Positions 51,010 to 61,223 of a stretch of DNA of 64,000 nt are shown one piece after another. A program made the translations under genes and the position numbers. How positions within the stretch are numbered: the first letter of the stretch is position 1; each line of letters opens with the position of its first letter. The DNA is from Flammula alnicola (lineage: Eukaryota > Basidiomycota > Agaricomycetes > Agaricales > Strophariaceae). The stretch covers positions 34,104 through 98,103 of the forward strand of contig JADNRV010000185.1 in NCBI GenBank assembly GCA_015499995.1. The letters run 5' to 3'. The notes under the pieces were generated by a model that ran no database searches, had not been told where the DNA came from, and worked only from the letters and a program-made list of their open reading frames with translations.

Positions 51010-51999
51010 ATGGCGACAAACGTCCAGCCTATTAATTTTGCGAAGGCCTTGGGCTTCAATTCCGAGGGCGCGGCAGTCGTGTTCGCCATTCTCTATGCTC
51101 CGCTGCTTGGGTGGTATGTACGGCAGTCATTCGTGCGCCCGACTTCCGTGCACTTTGCACTTGTCTTTTTCTGCACAAGTGAGTAATCTACTTTCTAGAG
51201 AGGCTTGACTTTCTTTTTCAACGGTAATGTACGTAGTTCGTCTCGCCGCGTTTGCAATACGCGCTGCCCTAATTTCACTCGACTCTGCGGGTCAGAATAT
51301 CAACATCCTCATCGCAGATGAGATCCTATTCGGGGTTGGCTATTTCTCTCTTCTGTATTCGGCCTACACGATCTGTAAGTTGCTCTCATTCTTAGTACAT
51401 TTCATTGTTGCTTATGACTTTCTGTATTCAAGTGAAATAATTGCTGGTCGACCGGAGTCTAACAATCCTATCATCCGTCTCACCAAGAACCGCCAATTAT
51501 TTCGACTCGCCCTTACAGTGGCTGTAGCGCTTGGGATTGTTGCGGCTTCATCCAACAACGGTGCTGAGTCCACTACAAACCAGGCACTCCACAAAGCCAG
51601 CACAATTATCTTCCTGCTCCTCACCATCCTGCAAGCCTTTCAAACGACGGTATTGACCAGGATGGAGATTGAAGGTATGAGTCCTGTATTATCTACCGCG
51701 TGCGCATTTCTTACCCCTCCTGAATTCTTGCAGGCCACGGGAAAGAGAGGCGCGACAATGAATCATTCGGAACGAGGCATGCAATGTCCATCCTTCTCTT
51801 GGTGTCAGTCCTTCTGTTGGTGCGCGAGGTCTTTGTGACCGCAACGGTGGACAATACCTTCAAGCAAAACAACGAGCATTTCTGGTACCCATTCATGGCC
51901 TTACCTGAAATTCTTGTTGCCCTTTTGTTTGCCACTCCAGGCCTAGTTCCTCGCAGAGATGAACTCCAGCCGAGATACCCACAAAACAACCAAGTTTAA
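51010..51999 (+). CDS. DUF7702-like membrane protein, copy 2, with intron 2 open for read-through
   Basis: Duplicate of the gene at 10657. Exon 1 is 51010-51178, exon 2 starts at 51237, and the last exon ends at 51999 (TAA 51997-51999). Near the end of exon 2, ten bases that code TLVLD in copy 1 are missing. If intron 2 (58 nt, GTAAGT...CAAG) were spliced as in copy 1, the frame would shift and stop within a few codons. If it is retained, the intron is open and in frame (TICKLLSFLVHFIVAYDFLY, then SSEIIAGRPES), joining exons 2 and 3 to 51674 or so, and yields a protein about 16 residues longer. Intron 3 is still spliced in the normal way. Either an intron has become coding, or the gene is a recent pseudogene. 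Confidence 0.7.
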
Positions 52000-52416
52000 T
52001 CTTTTTCGTGCTACGCTTCACGATTGCTATGACTTCTACAGTCTACTGTTAGATTACTATATCCTTCCAGCTGTATTCTCGTCCCGTGCATCTGCATTTC
52101 TGCCCTTTCATATAATTTCGAATTACGACCCCTCAGTCGACTAAGTAATAGCCCCAATCCTCCTGGACATCGAATTCAGGAATACGACAAGATCTTTGCG
52201 ATCAAAGAGCGCTGGCGCAATATTATGCACCGGAATAGGTAGTTTGCGTTGATCTGCGGTGCCCCTATTATTTGTGATCCGTTGGATCCAAGCTCCGATT
52301 AAATCGACATGAGTAAATCTCACCTTTGACCACTTTATACATAAAATTTATCAAACCTTCCATCCACCTGCAAGTCACGAATCAAAGACGAGAGCTAAAC
52401 TACCTCAATTTGATCC

Positions 52417-53039
52417 ATGTCTTCACCTGCCCGACGTACCCAACCTCCACCCTCTTATAGCTCGTCTATTCGCACGGTCTACGATGAAACCCACCGCGGA
52501 ATATGGCACAGCACGCTTGTAATAGCCAGTATGGGCAATAACCCCAACCTCCTTGGACACCTTGAACACCACGAGCCCACCACAGATGGCTCGTTCTCTA
52601 TTTGCTTTGCTGGTGGAGAAGGCGTGTTTATCAGCCAAGTGAGTGTCGTTATATCTCATATCCTTATCGACCTCCCTCGATGCTACGAAACCCTAATTGA
52701 CATGACATATAGGCACTCTATGAATCCATTCCATTACAGCATCGCCCTGCGCTCGACCCATCCGAAAGTGGCAGGGATGTTGAGCTCATTCTGATAGGCG
52801 CGAAGATGGCCACCCTCGGCAGTGCATACCTTCCGTTCATCCTCACTACGGATACGAACGAAAAGGTGCGCATGGTTCTTCGCGTTTATGTAGTGAAGAA
52901 TCTGCTTGTCGGCATGTTCTGGGGAATGCATGGTCCATTTGCAAGGGGAGTGGATTGCTCAACGCAATATAGCGGGGATGGGCCGACATTTACCTTCGAT
53001 TTCAAGAATGGACAGACGTGTCGATTCCATGGGATTTGA
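52417..53039 (+). CDS. Small unknown protein, 182 aa
   Basis: Two exons, 52417-52638 and 52713-53039, joined in phase 0. No domain that I recognise. The N terminus is Pro/Ser-rich (QPPPSYSSSIRTVYDE); the middle reads GSFSICFAGGEGVFISQALYE, the second exon VELILIGAKMATLGSAYLPF, and the protein ends TFDFKNGQTCRFHGI. The pattern suggests a compact beta-rich cytosolic protein with no signal peptide or membrane segment. A broken copy lies at 47284, on the other side of segmental duplication copy 2. The intact frame across two exons, contrasted with the pseudogene, supports a real gene. Confidence 0.75.
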
Positions 53040-53720
53040 TACAATCCTCGAAGGATAATAGATCGGAGGCCAACGGGGTGAAAGATTATCGATCAAGGGA
53101 GGGTCAGGTATGGCGTAATATAATGTCTGTACTCGGAAAGAGATTTATTGACCTGCTTTTTTTTAGCACGCCGCTGCGCGACCCCCCCTGCAAATATCAA
53201 CCGACAACCGAAATCTATCCGGAACTCCAGAACTCGCCTTCTTCCTTCACACATAGCATCACAAATCGGCCATGAATGAATACTCGAGGTAACGAAATCT
53301 AGTCACTTTGACATAGCCTCCCGCCTTCCTATTCGCCGTACAAGTTCTTGTGTTTATCTTACTTGTTATTCCACATAACTTCTTTCGTTCCTTTCGACTA
53401 GTAGTTTCACTTTGTTCTACTTACGCTAACTTGAAACTGTGTAGTCCGACTAACTCTAAATCATTTACCTTGCCAACTTAGGCTGCCGAATCTTGATGAT
53501 ATTCCTACAAACGCTCTCGTCAATTCGAAGAGGAATTGCAGTACTTGATAAGATAAGATTGTGCAATCAACTCCCGCGGGCTGGCGTCAGGATTATCGGA
53601 CAAACGTCGGAAGCAGATGATGCATGGACGAATGAGGGAATCGAGTGCAGTGTCTTAAATAAGGACGATTCGAACGTTCCCTCTTGATCAGATTCAACGA
53701 CAACGCCATCTAACGACACC
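53040..53720. other. Intergenic
   Basis: No supported gene. The open frame at 53493-53687 is short and has no domain. Probable promoter DNA for the DUF1349 gene. Confidence 0.4.
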
Positions 53721-54434
53721 ATGCCAGAAACAACCCTCCCCAAACTCAGGCTGCACCATGGATCATCGGCTATGGCCATCTCGCAAGACTCACCCGTCTT
53801 GAATTTGCCTACGACGATGAGCTTCCCACCGTTGACGATCCACGCCCCACCCAAGACTGATCTCTGGCGCAAACCACCGCACACCGATGTTGATAACGCC
53901 CCAACCATCTTGCTTTCGACGCCAATCGACCTTCATAAGTTCCACTCCGCACGAGTCACCGTTAGTGCCAACTGGAACACATTATACGACCAGGGCGGGC
54001 TGGCCTTGTTCATCCCTGATGAAGATATCAAGAAGTGGGTGAAGACGGGGATCGAGTACGTCTGGGGAAAGCCATTCGTAGGGACCGTAGCGACGAGCAG
54101 GTGGAGCGACTGGTCGCTTGTCCCGCTCCCGGAGAGTGCGAATGGGAAAGTGACGATACAGGTGGAAAGGGAGACGAAGGAGGGAGAGAGGGTCGAGAGT
54201 TTATGGATCTATATCATCAACGAAGAGACCGGAGAGAAGTTGGGAATCCGGGAGATTACTTGGTGGTTTAGGCATGACGTTTCTGGTAGCGAGAAGTCTG
54301 TGAACGAGGAGTCCAGGAGGTTGTTGATCGGGGTGTACGGCGCTCGGCCAACGATCCCTGAAGGAGCGGGAAGGGAAGCAGAGAATCTGACCGTCCATCT
54401 CGAGGGATTCGAGGTTAAGCTTTTCGACGACTGA
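53721..54434 (+). CDS. DUF1349 family protein (concanavalin A-like fold)
   Basis: Single exon, 237 aa. The core TLYDQGGLALFIPDEDIKKW ... KTGIEYVWGKPFVGTVATSR and WSDWSLVPLP match the DUF1349 / YesU-like group of ConA-type beta-sandwich proteins, whose signature is YDQAGL followed by WxKxGxEyxxG. The length is the usual one for the family. In fungi they are cytosolic and of unknown role; yeasts have a member once annotated as a regulator of enolase. The C-terminal GARPTIPEGAGREAENLTVH ... LEGFEVKLFDD completes the fold. There is no intron, signal peptide or membrane helix. Confidence 0.88.
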   Translation: MPETTLPKLRLHHGSSAMAISQDSPVLNLPTTMSFPPLTIHAPPKTDLWRKPPHTDVDNAPTILLSTPIDLHKFHSARVTVSANWNTLYDQGGLALFIPDEDIKKWVKTGIEYVWGKPFVGTVATSRWSDWSLVPLPESANGKVTIQVERETKEGERVESLWIYIINEETGEKLGIREITWWFRHDVSGSEKSVNEESRRLLIGVYGARPTIPEGAGREAENLTVHLEGFEVKLFDD

Positions 54435-55357
54435 GATCTTGGATTCGATATGAAGGAATGGTTTCTAGTGATCGAGGTTGTGCACATCTTGTATGAGAAT
54501 GGACTCTTAGATAGAATGTGAGCCGGATATTTCTGACGTTGGTGGTCCATGATATAAAATGTAATTGTGCGATTTCCTCTCCTGTGTGTAAACGGCAATA
54601 AAATGAAATATAAATTTTCCGTCTACGTAGTTATAAAGTGCGGACCCAAAAATTAGGCGCCCGTATCGCTTCATCGGTCATCACCGATGCAAAGTTGAAA
54701 CAGTGCGCTAAAAGGAAATTAGACAGCTTGAATCGAGGAGAATTGTATGAAGTATCCAATATTTCCGTCTCTATACCACAATCCCATATCATTTCAGATC
54801 CACGCGAGGTCGCCGTGTTCCTCTACGGTACTCTTGCGAGGACGCTCCAAAAAGGGACGGGAAAGCGGTGGGCCGATCCCGACAAGTTTTGTAGCTGTTT
54901 AGTCGATTGAATACTATATCATAATTGAGCGACGATGATCACTTACTGATTACTTAGCTGGCATACATACGTACAACTTTCGATCCACATTCCACGTCTC
55001 TACTTATCGACCTCTTGTATCTTCACTGGTGGGATATCGATTGGGATACTGGCGTCGAGGAAGTAATGAAAGCGCTTCATACCCTCATTTTGCGAGGCAA
55101 AATTCTCTACCTCGTACGCCAGTCGACATTTTTTTTCTTTCTCTCACTCATATAAAATTCTGCAGCGAGTTTTCGACATGCCCGCATGCGTTGTCTCAAA
55201 GGTTAATCAGTATACTCGCGACCATGCGTTGACACCCTTTGTCATATACCAGGGCGCATGGGTATACTAGATCGTTCATTTGAACGCGGAATTATTCCCA
55301 TGTGCAAATCCGAAGATAGAAATTCGATTTAGACGTGCTAACAAGTCCCTAAATTCA
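54435..55357. other. Intergenic
   Basis: A frame at 54638-54910 starts at GTG, not ATG, and ends CSCLVD; no domain is recognised, so it is not called. Nothing else seen. Confidence 0.4.
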
Positions 55358-55379
55358 CCCTTTTTTTTAAAAAAAAGGG
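55358..55379. repeat. Perfect 22-bp palindrome CCC-T8-A8-GGG
   Basis: CCC, eight T, eight A, GGG with no spacer, directly abutting the first ATG of the aldo/keto reductase relic. It marks the exact point where homology to the reductase begins. Confidence 0.9.
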
Positions 55380-55969
55380 ATGGCTCTTGCCCCATGGAAT
55401 GTGCTTGTCGCAAGTAAGATTCGCACCGACGAAAAGGAAGAGAAGCGTCGCCAGACTAGAGAAAAGGGACGCACGATGACGAACCCCAACTGGGAGCGCA
55501 ATGAACAAGAAAGGGCGATCTGCAAGGCTCTCGAGAAAATGGCCGCAGACGTTGGAGCCAAGCACATTACTTCAGGTGGGTCCTTTAGACCAGTACTATT
55601 TATATCGTTATTCACTCGCTAACTTGGTGACTTGTTGGTTTCAGTGGCGATTGCATACGTTATGCACTATGTCTTCCCAATCATTGGAGGCCGTAAAATC
55701 GAGCAGCTGCTTGCTAACCTCGAGGCTCTCGAGATATCCCTGAGCGACGAACAGATCAAGTATTTAGAGAGCATTGTGCCCTTCGAACCAGGATTCCCTA
55801 CTTGGATGATCGTGCGTTTTTCATCTTGCCGTCTTATTTGATTTTCTTCACTGATGGTCCTCCTTCTTTTCAGGGAGATGGCACAAAGCCCGCCAACTTC
55901 ATGGCAGCGACTGCCCAGATCGAGATGAAGCCTGTGATGCAGCCCATTCGTCCTGAGGCTAGCAAGTGA
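55380..55969 (+). pseudogene. 5'-truncated aryl-alcohol dehydrogenase (AKR9-type) relic
   Basis: Three exons (55380-55575, 55645-55811, 55874-55969) keep one open frame of 152 aa. It corresponds to the C-terminal 40% of fungal AAD-type aldo/keto reductases: [65 protein letters not shown] and GDGTKPANFM. The first about 200 residues, with the catalytic Asp-Tyr-Lys-His tetrad and most of the barrel, are absent upstream. A four-residue gap also follows AIAYVM compared with the family. Splice sites are intact and there is no stop, so the truncation is probably recent. AAD enzymes reduce aryl aldehydes and work alongside aryl-alcohol oxidases. Confidence 0.87.
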
Positions 55970-57031
55970 TTCCATTGGTCTGAAAGAAATTTGTGTAGCG
56001 TGTATTCTAGAAAAGGAAGGCTCAATATTGGGGGCAAAGTTCTTGACATACGACATGGCATCGAGCACCTCCCATTCGCCCTTGCCTCTGACCATCCCAA
56101 TGTTGGTCTTTCCACTACAGCAGCAAAATTTCTTTGTTCTCTTCGACTATCAATCCCCCTTCTTATTTTGCAAGTATGCATTGCCTTGCCGCCTGCAAAG
56201 TGCGTATACATTCAGCTTTTCTATGGCTTTAGGGCATCTCTGCATCCCTGCATACGGGAGGCATCTTGGACGGGATGACCATCATGTTAATCCGCGGATC
56301 TTGGATTCATGCCCATGGTGCTATCTATCGTGGCGCCCTACCCCGCATTACTCCTCAATTGGAGCGCCTAACCGCCTACGTTTTTGCATGGTCGATAAGT
56401 GAAGTAAAGTTCGCTCACACACTCTGGGTTTGACGTCACAAAGCACCAGGTATTCCATATTTAAAAGGCTTCTATTGCCAACTAACCGTCTCAACTCCTC
56501 GCCATTCATGACCGCTGATCTCGGAAACGGTGTTATGAATCGTCAAGACTTCATGGGATGAAATGAACATGATGCGCAATACTCAAGTTTTTCACTGGCC
56601 AAAATTGGCCATCTGCAGAATCCAGTTTTGAGCGTTGAGCAGAATTTAATGTTTTGGATTTTTACGCTTTAGCTTTAACCTCCGTCTTGACAGGAAACGA
56701 AAGTAGGAAGCGATGATGGGAGTTCTGGGTGAAGTAAATTTCAAATACAATGCATCACGTAATCAAGGCCGCGGACAAACACGTTACGCGCCTCTTGATG
56801 CGCTCTCCCAACCTCCTCGCAATATCGGACGCGACAAATTTAGAAGAATGAACTGCTGCAACCGTCTGAAATCACCCCAAGATGTCACGGACCAGAGTAG
56901 CCAAGGGAAAGTCCCAATGGCTCCTGGGCGTATGGCCAGTTGACTGTCTCGCACCGGGTAAGCCAACAGCTCGCTACCTGAGGTCTCGATTTACTTATTA
57001 CCATTCATTTCAATACTTGCAGAATGTCAAA
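55970..57031. other. Intergenic and leader of the acyl-CoA synthetase gene
   Basis: No gene seen to about 56880. A probable 5'UTR intron runs from GTAAGC at 56958 to TTGCAG at 57022, ten bases before the chosen ATG at 57032. The upstream in-frame ATG at 56882 would read a basic peptide through this intron and is not preferred. Confidence 0.5.
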
Positions 57032-59440
57032 ATGCCCGGTAACCTTCAGCACCTCACCTCCGCTCTACCTCTTCGACCTGAAAACTATTTTGGCCTTGGC
57101 TCAGTCGAGGTCGCTCCGCCAACGCCGGGCTCAGGCGAAGGTGGTGTCCGACGACTGGCCATAACATCAGGCGAACTCATCGAGCGGCCTCGCCGCACAG
57201 TGAGCACCATACCGGATGTCATCGCGCATACGGTCCAAAAATACGGTGGACAACATCACGCAGTAGCCTGGAGGGACGTGATCAAGATCCACGATGAGGT
57301 TAGAGAAAGTACGAAGTTCGTTGAAGGGCTGGAAGTGAAGGAGAAAAAGACGTGGAAGCTCTACGAGTTGACTCCGTATAAGTTCATGACTTACGAGCAG
57401 TTTGCGCAGGCGATTGCAGAGGTTCGGAATGGGCTGTTGAATATTGGTATTGGCACAGACGACGTGGTTAACATATATTCTCAAACGGGGTCCGTTGTCT
57501 CGCCTTTTTTCTGCTTCGTTTACTGATTCTTTATTAGCCCGAATTGGCAAATGGTGAACCACGCTTGTGCTTCAATCTCTACTGCCATCGCCACTGCGTA
57601 CGACACACTTGGTGTCGAAGGCCTGACCCACTCCTTGAACGAGCCAGACTGCGTCGCTATTTTCACCAACTCTGACCTTCTTCGCACTCTGTCTGAAGTT
57701 GTACCACATACCCCGAAGCTCAGATGGGTCTTTTTCGACGGCGTTCCTGATGTATCATTGTTGGACAGGATGAAAGCTTCGCGCGGCGATATGAGCTTCA
57801 TGCACCTCGACGAGTTGAGGTCCTTGGGAAAGTCGCAGAACCAGGACCAACTGAATGCCATACTCGAGGAGAGGAAGCCAACGCCAGATACCCTCGCATG
57901 TATCATGTACACCAGTGGCTCTACCGGCGCCCCGAAAGGCGTCTGTATCACCCATGGGAACCTCATCGCGTCAATCAGCTCTGTCTCCATTGTCTTTGGT
58001 CCGCACATACCCACTGGGGACATTTATCTGGCGTATCTTCCTCTCGCTCATGTCCTCGAATACATCGTCGAGCTATGCGCCATGTACGCCGGCATTACCT
58101 GTGGCTACGCCAGACCGAAGACCTTGACAGATGCAGGGGTGAAGGGATGCAGAGGCGACTTGATTGAGCTCAAGCCGCATATCATGTTCGGCGTGCCGAG
58201 CGTGTGGGAGACTATTCGAAAGGGTATCGTAGGGAAGCTTAATGCAGGTGGCGAGGTTAAGAAGGCGATGTTTTATGGTGCGATGGAGGCGAAGAGGATG
58301 GGATTGCCTGTTCTTTCCGACGTAGCTGAAACGGTGGTGCTGAGTAAGGTGAAGGAGGCAACAGGCGGGAGGCTTAAGTTTGCTATGAACGGAGGGGCGC
58401 CCATCAGCAAAGAAACTCAAGAATTCTTGAGCGTGGCTATTATGCCGATGATGGAAGGTGAGTAAATTTGCGTAAACTAGTATCTGTGTCGGATATCCAA
58501 GTTCATGTTTTTTCTTTTTAGGATATGGTATGACCGAATCTTGTGGAATGTGTACTTTGCTCCCGCCGGAGTATGCACAAGTTGGCGCCGTTGGTCTTCC
58601 CGTGCCTTCCGTTGAGATCAAGCTTCTCGATGTGCCATCAGCTGGGTATTTCTCCTCTGACCCACGTCCTCGGGGAGAGATATGTATTCGGGGTCCCTCC
58701 GTCTTCAAAGGTTATTATAAGCGTCCAGATCTGAATTCGGATGAAGGCATATGGACGAAGGATGGGTGGTTTAGAACCGGCGATGTGGGGCAATGGAACG
58801 AGGACGGCACCTTGAGCTTGATCGATCGGTACGCTCCCCCCTCTAGTTGATTGACAAAGTTGTTAATTGCGTGCCAATAGAATCAAGAACCTTGTGAAGA
58901 TGCAAAACGGCGAAGTAAGTCATGCCGCGATTCAATTGTACAAGAGCGATATTTGATCTCATAATCGGATTTAGTATATTGCTCTGGAGCGACTAGAGTC
59001 CATCTACAAGTCCTGCGATTACGTCTCAAGTCTATGCGTACACGTCGACGCAGGAGCCGCTTACCCTATTGCTGTCCTGTCTCCTCATGAAGCTAACCTC
59101 CGACACGCCCTCTGGGCTTCCGGCGATGCTGCGCTCGACCGTCTTCATCAGGCCACTCTCCCGACGTTGTGTTCTGACCCATATGTCCATCACCTCGTAC
59201 TCAACGCCTGCAACGAAGTTGGAAAAAAGAACGGCTTGAAGGGGCCAGAAGTGCTGTATGGCGTCGTATTGACGCATGAGGAGTGGACTCCGGAAAGTGG
59301 GCTGGTCACTGCGGCCATGAAGGTGAAGAGGACAGCCGTGGCGACAGTCTTTGAAGAAGCGATAAAGGTGCGTTTGGTCCAACCTTTAATATGCGAATGG
59401 CTCGGCTGATTTCATTACACAGTACGTTTACTCTTTGTGA
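57032..59440 (+). CDS. Long-chain acyl-CoA synthetase (AMP-forming)
   Basis: Six exons (57032-57489, 57538-58457, 58522-58828, 58881-58914, 58975-59367, 59423-59440) give 709 aa. ANL-superfamily motifs are in order: the P-loop YTSGSTGAPKG near residue 277, YLPLAHVLE, GGAPISKET, YGMTESCG, GWFRTGDVG and the hinge IDRIKNLVKMQNGEYIALERLE. The hinge with a G-E-Y-I/V motif is typical of the eukaryotic long-chain (Faa/ACSL) type of about 700 aa. It activates fatty acids to acyl-CoA for lipid synthesis or beta-oxidation. No clear membrane helix; the C terminus YVYSL is not a PTS1 peroxisomal signal. The last exon has only six codons including the stop. An ATG at 57024 in another frame lies just before the chosen start. 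Confidence 0.94.
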
Positions 59441-59900
59441 AGGACATAGATGAAGATCGGACAGGAGTATTCTGGTATATCAGCATCATCCTTACGATAT
59501 CGAATCCCCCAAGGAAATATGCAGCTCATTCAAATTACATGAAGCGCCATAAATCAACCAATGTATCAATTTAAAATACAACCCATTAGAGTATTTGTTT
59601 CTCATTGCATGTCATCCCCTCCGGATCCCTCTCCTGAATTTTCGCAGTGTATAACCGCATCCAACTATCTCTCCGCAATAAACAGGAACCAATTCATCAT
59701 GTGCAAACTTTCGACAAAATATTTGACCAGGAAGAAGGCTGATCGTCATATTCGCGAAACATCTGAAGAAATCAAGTAGAAAATCAGACATGTGAAGAAA
59801 AAGATACAGCAGCTACATTATCTACACTAGAAATTGGGTTTACCGTTGGAACAGAGATTGTTGCGATCCGACACGCTGTCTGCAGGGGAACAAATAAGTG

Positions 59901-60650
59901 ATGAGCAGTAGATTGGAGCCGTTGACGCACTCGCCTTCAGGCGTACAAGTAGGGACTCCTGAAGAAGCCCTTCTGAACGACGACCTCAAAATACTCGATT
60001 ACTGCGGAGAAATTCTTCTTGGTGCTGCTGGCGGCCTTGAGATTGATGATGATGACGGAGCTGTAGAAGAACTTGCAAAGATCACGGTTGGGCACGGAAC
60101 AGAGGAGGCGGTATTCCTAGGAAGACTTCTAGTCACCGCTAGACTTAAAGAGGTTCGCCGATCTATTCTCCTTCGCGCCCTTCAGGTTGGTGAACGTTCC
60201 CTCGCGGTCCAGGCAGGCGCTAGAATCGGTCAGGGACAAGACGACCATGTTGACCATTGCCTGGACTGTCACATTCCCCTTGGCGTCGACGTACTAGGAG
60301 TCCTGCGCTTGTCGAATGTTCCAGTGGGAGACTATTTCCCGCAGCGGTCACGGAGCGGTTCTGTTATCTCAATTAAAGTCCCTGACATCCGACTTTCTAT
60401 GAAATTTGAAGGCCCTCAGATACATGATGAATTCTTCCTGAGCGGCTTACTCGGCCGATATGTAAGGTATATTCCATCAGAACCCCGTAAATTTACGTCG
60501 GGGAGTGTTCGTAGTAGCTGCTTTTGGAAATCGCATTCAGAGTTGGTATACCGTAAGAGGAGACATCCCTTACTTAAAGCACGGTTAGAGAAGCAACGTA
60601 AGCTCCGGCGATTTTATTTAAAAACATCATCAAGTGGTTGTGATGTATAA
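59901..60650 (+). CDS. Unrecognised ORF, 249 codons
   Basis: Uninterrupted frame starting at ATG 59901 (the preceding GTG is not used). I recognise no domain. An acidic stretch (EIDDDDGAVEEL) is followed by a Leu/Arg-rich middle (RRSILLRALQVGERSL), and the C terminus is very basic (KARLEKQRKLRRFYLK). The opposite strand also reads plausible peptide (DREGTFTNLKGAKENRS) but is broken by stops. The plus ORF could therefore be a shadow of a decayed minus-strand gene, or real. Codon character is mixed and there is no intron. Confidence 0.35.
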   Translation: MSSRLEPLTHSPSGVQVGTPEEALLNDDLKILDYCGEILLGAAGGLEIDDDDGAVEELAKITVGHGTEEAVFLGRLLVTARLKEVRRSILLRALQVGERSLAVQAGARIGQGQDDHVDHCLDCHIPLGVDVLGVLRLSNVPVGDYFPQRSRSGSVISIKVPDIRLSMKFEGPQIHDEFFLSGLLGRYVRYIPSEPRKFTSGSVRSSCFWKSHSELVYRKRRHPLLKARLEKQRKLRRFYLKTSSSGCDV

Positions 60651-61223
60651 AAATAAAACTGGGGAATGAGAGAAACCTTTTTCTTTATGTTTGGATGGAC
60701 ATGACGACCAGACAAAAAAGTACAACAGCGTCAGGGGCCCGTGCATACAAGGGAACGTCAAGGTGACACTCATCCCCAACAAGGACAACCATACAATAAA
60801 AGAAACTTGCCAAACAATACGGCCGCTGGATTTGGACAACGTAAAATTTGCGCATTCTAGAGGCCCACGTTCCTCCTCTGACGCGAATTTGACGCGAACA
60901 CATAGTATTACACGTTGGCAATTAAAATTAAACACGGTGCACGTGACGAACGCGTCGCCTTAATTTGGCAACGCGCTCTGATGATTTTCAAATTGTCGGA
61001 CCGGCACAGTTTAGCCGCTTAGCGCGATAATGTCACCAGGCACATTAAGTAAACAAGGCGTGCTATTCTATAAGGGCCACCACAAAACTCTCAGCCCACT
61101 TTCTGGCTCTCGTCTATCTGTTGTTCTTTGAACGCGTCTCGTTTGGCGTCCGTCTTAGAGATCTCATTCGGTAATTGCGCTGGCTGCCATTGTCCATCAA
61201 CATACTCTGTATTAGGCTTTACG
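60651..61223. other. Intergenic
   Basis: No supported gene. Upstream non-ATG frame extension to 61128 belongs to the next gene only if translation starts at TTG, which is unlikely. Confidence 0.4.

Larger units (their letters stand above)
47982..52070. repeat. Segmental duplication, copy 2
   Basis: Same-strand copy of 7354-11720. It begins inside GH3 exon 12, keeps exons 13-14, lacks exons 15-17 and the DNA immediately after, then continues through the intergenic part and the DUF7702-like gene. An insertion of about 540 bp (49571-50107) interrupts it. Copy 2 is flanked by a broken copy (47284) and an intact copy (52417) of the same small gene. Confidence 0.88.

Noticed and set aside
54638..54910. 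90-codon ORF
   Set aside because: Starts with GTG, no recognised domain, isolated in intergenic DNA.
56882..57526. Longer N-terminus for the acyl-CoA synthetase from ATG 56882
   Set aside because: It reads through what looks like a 5'UTR intron (56958-57022) and adds a basic peptide absent from the family.
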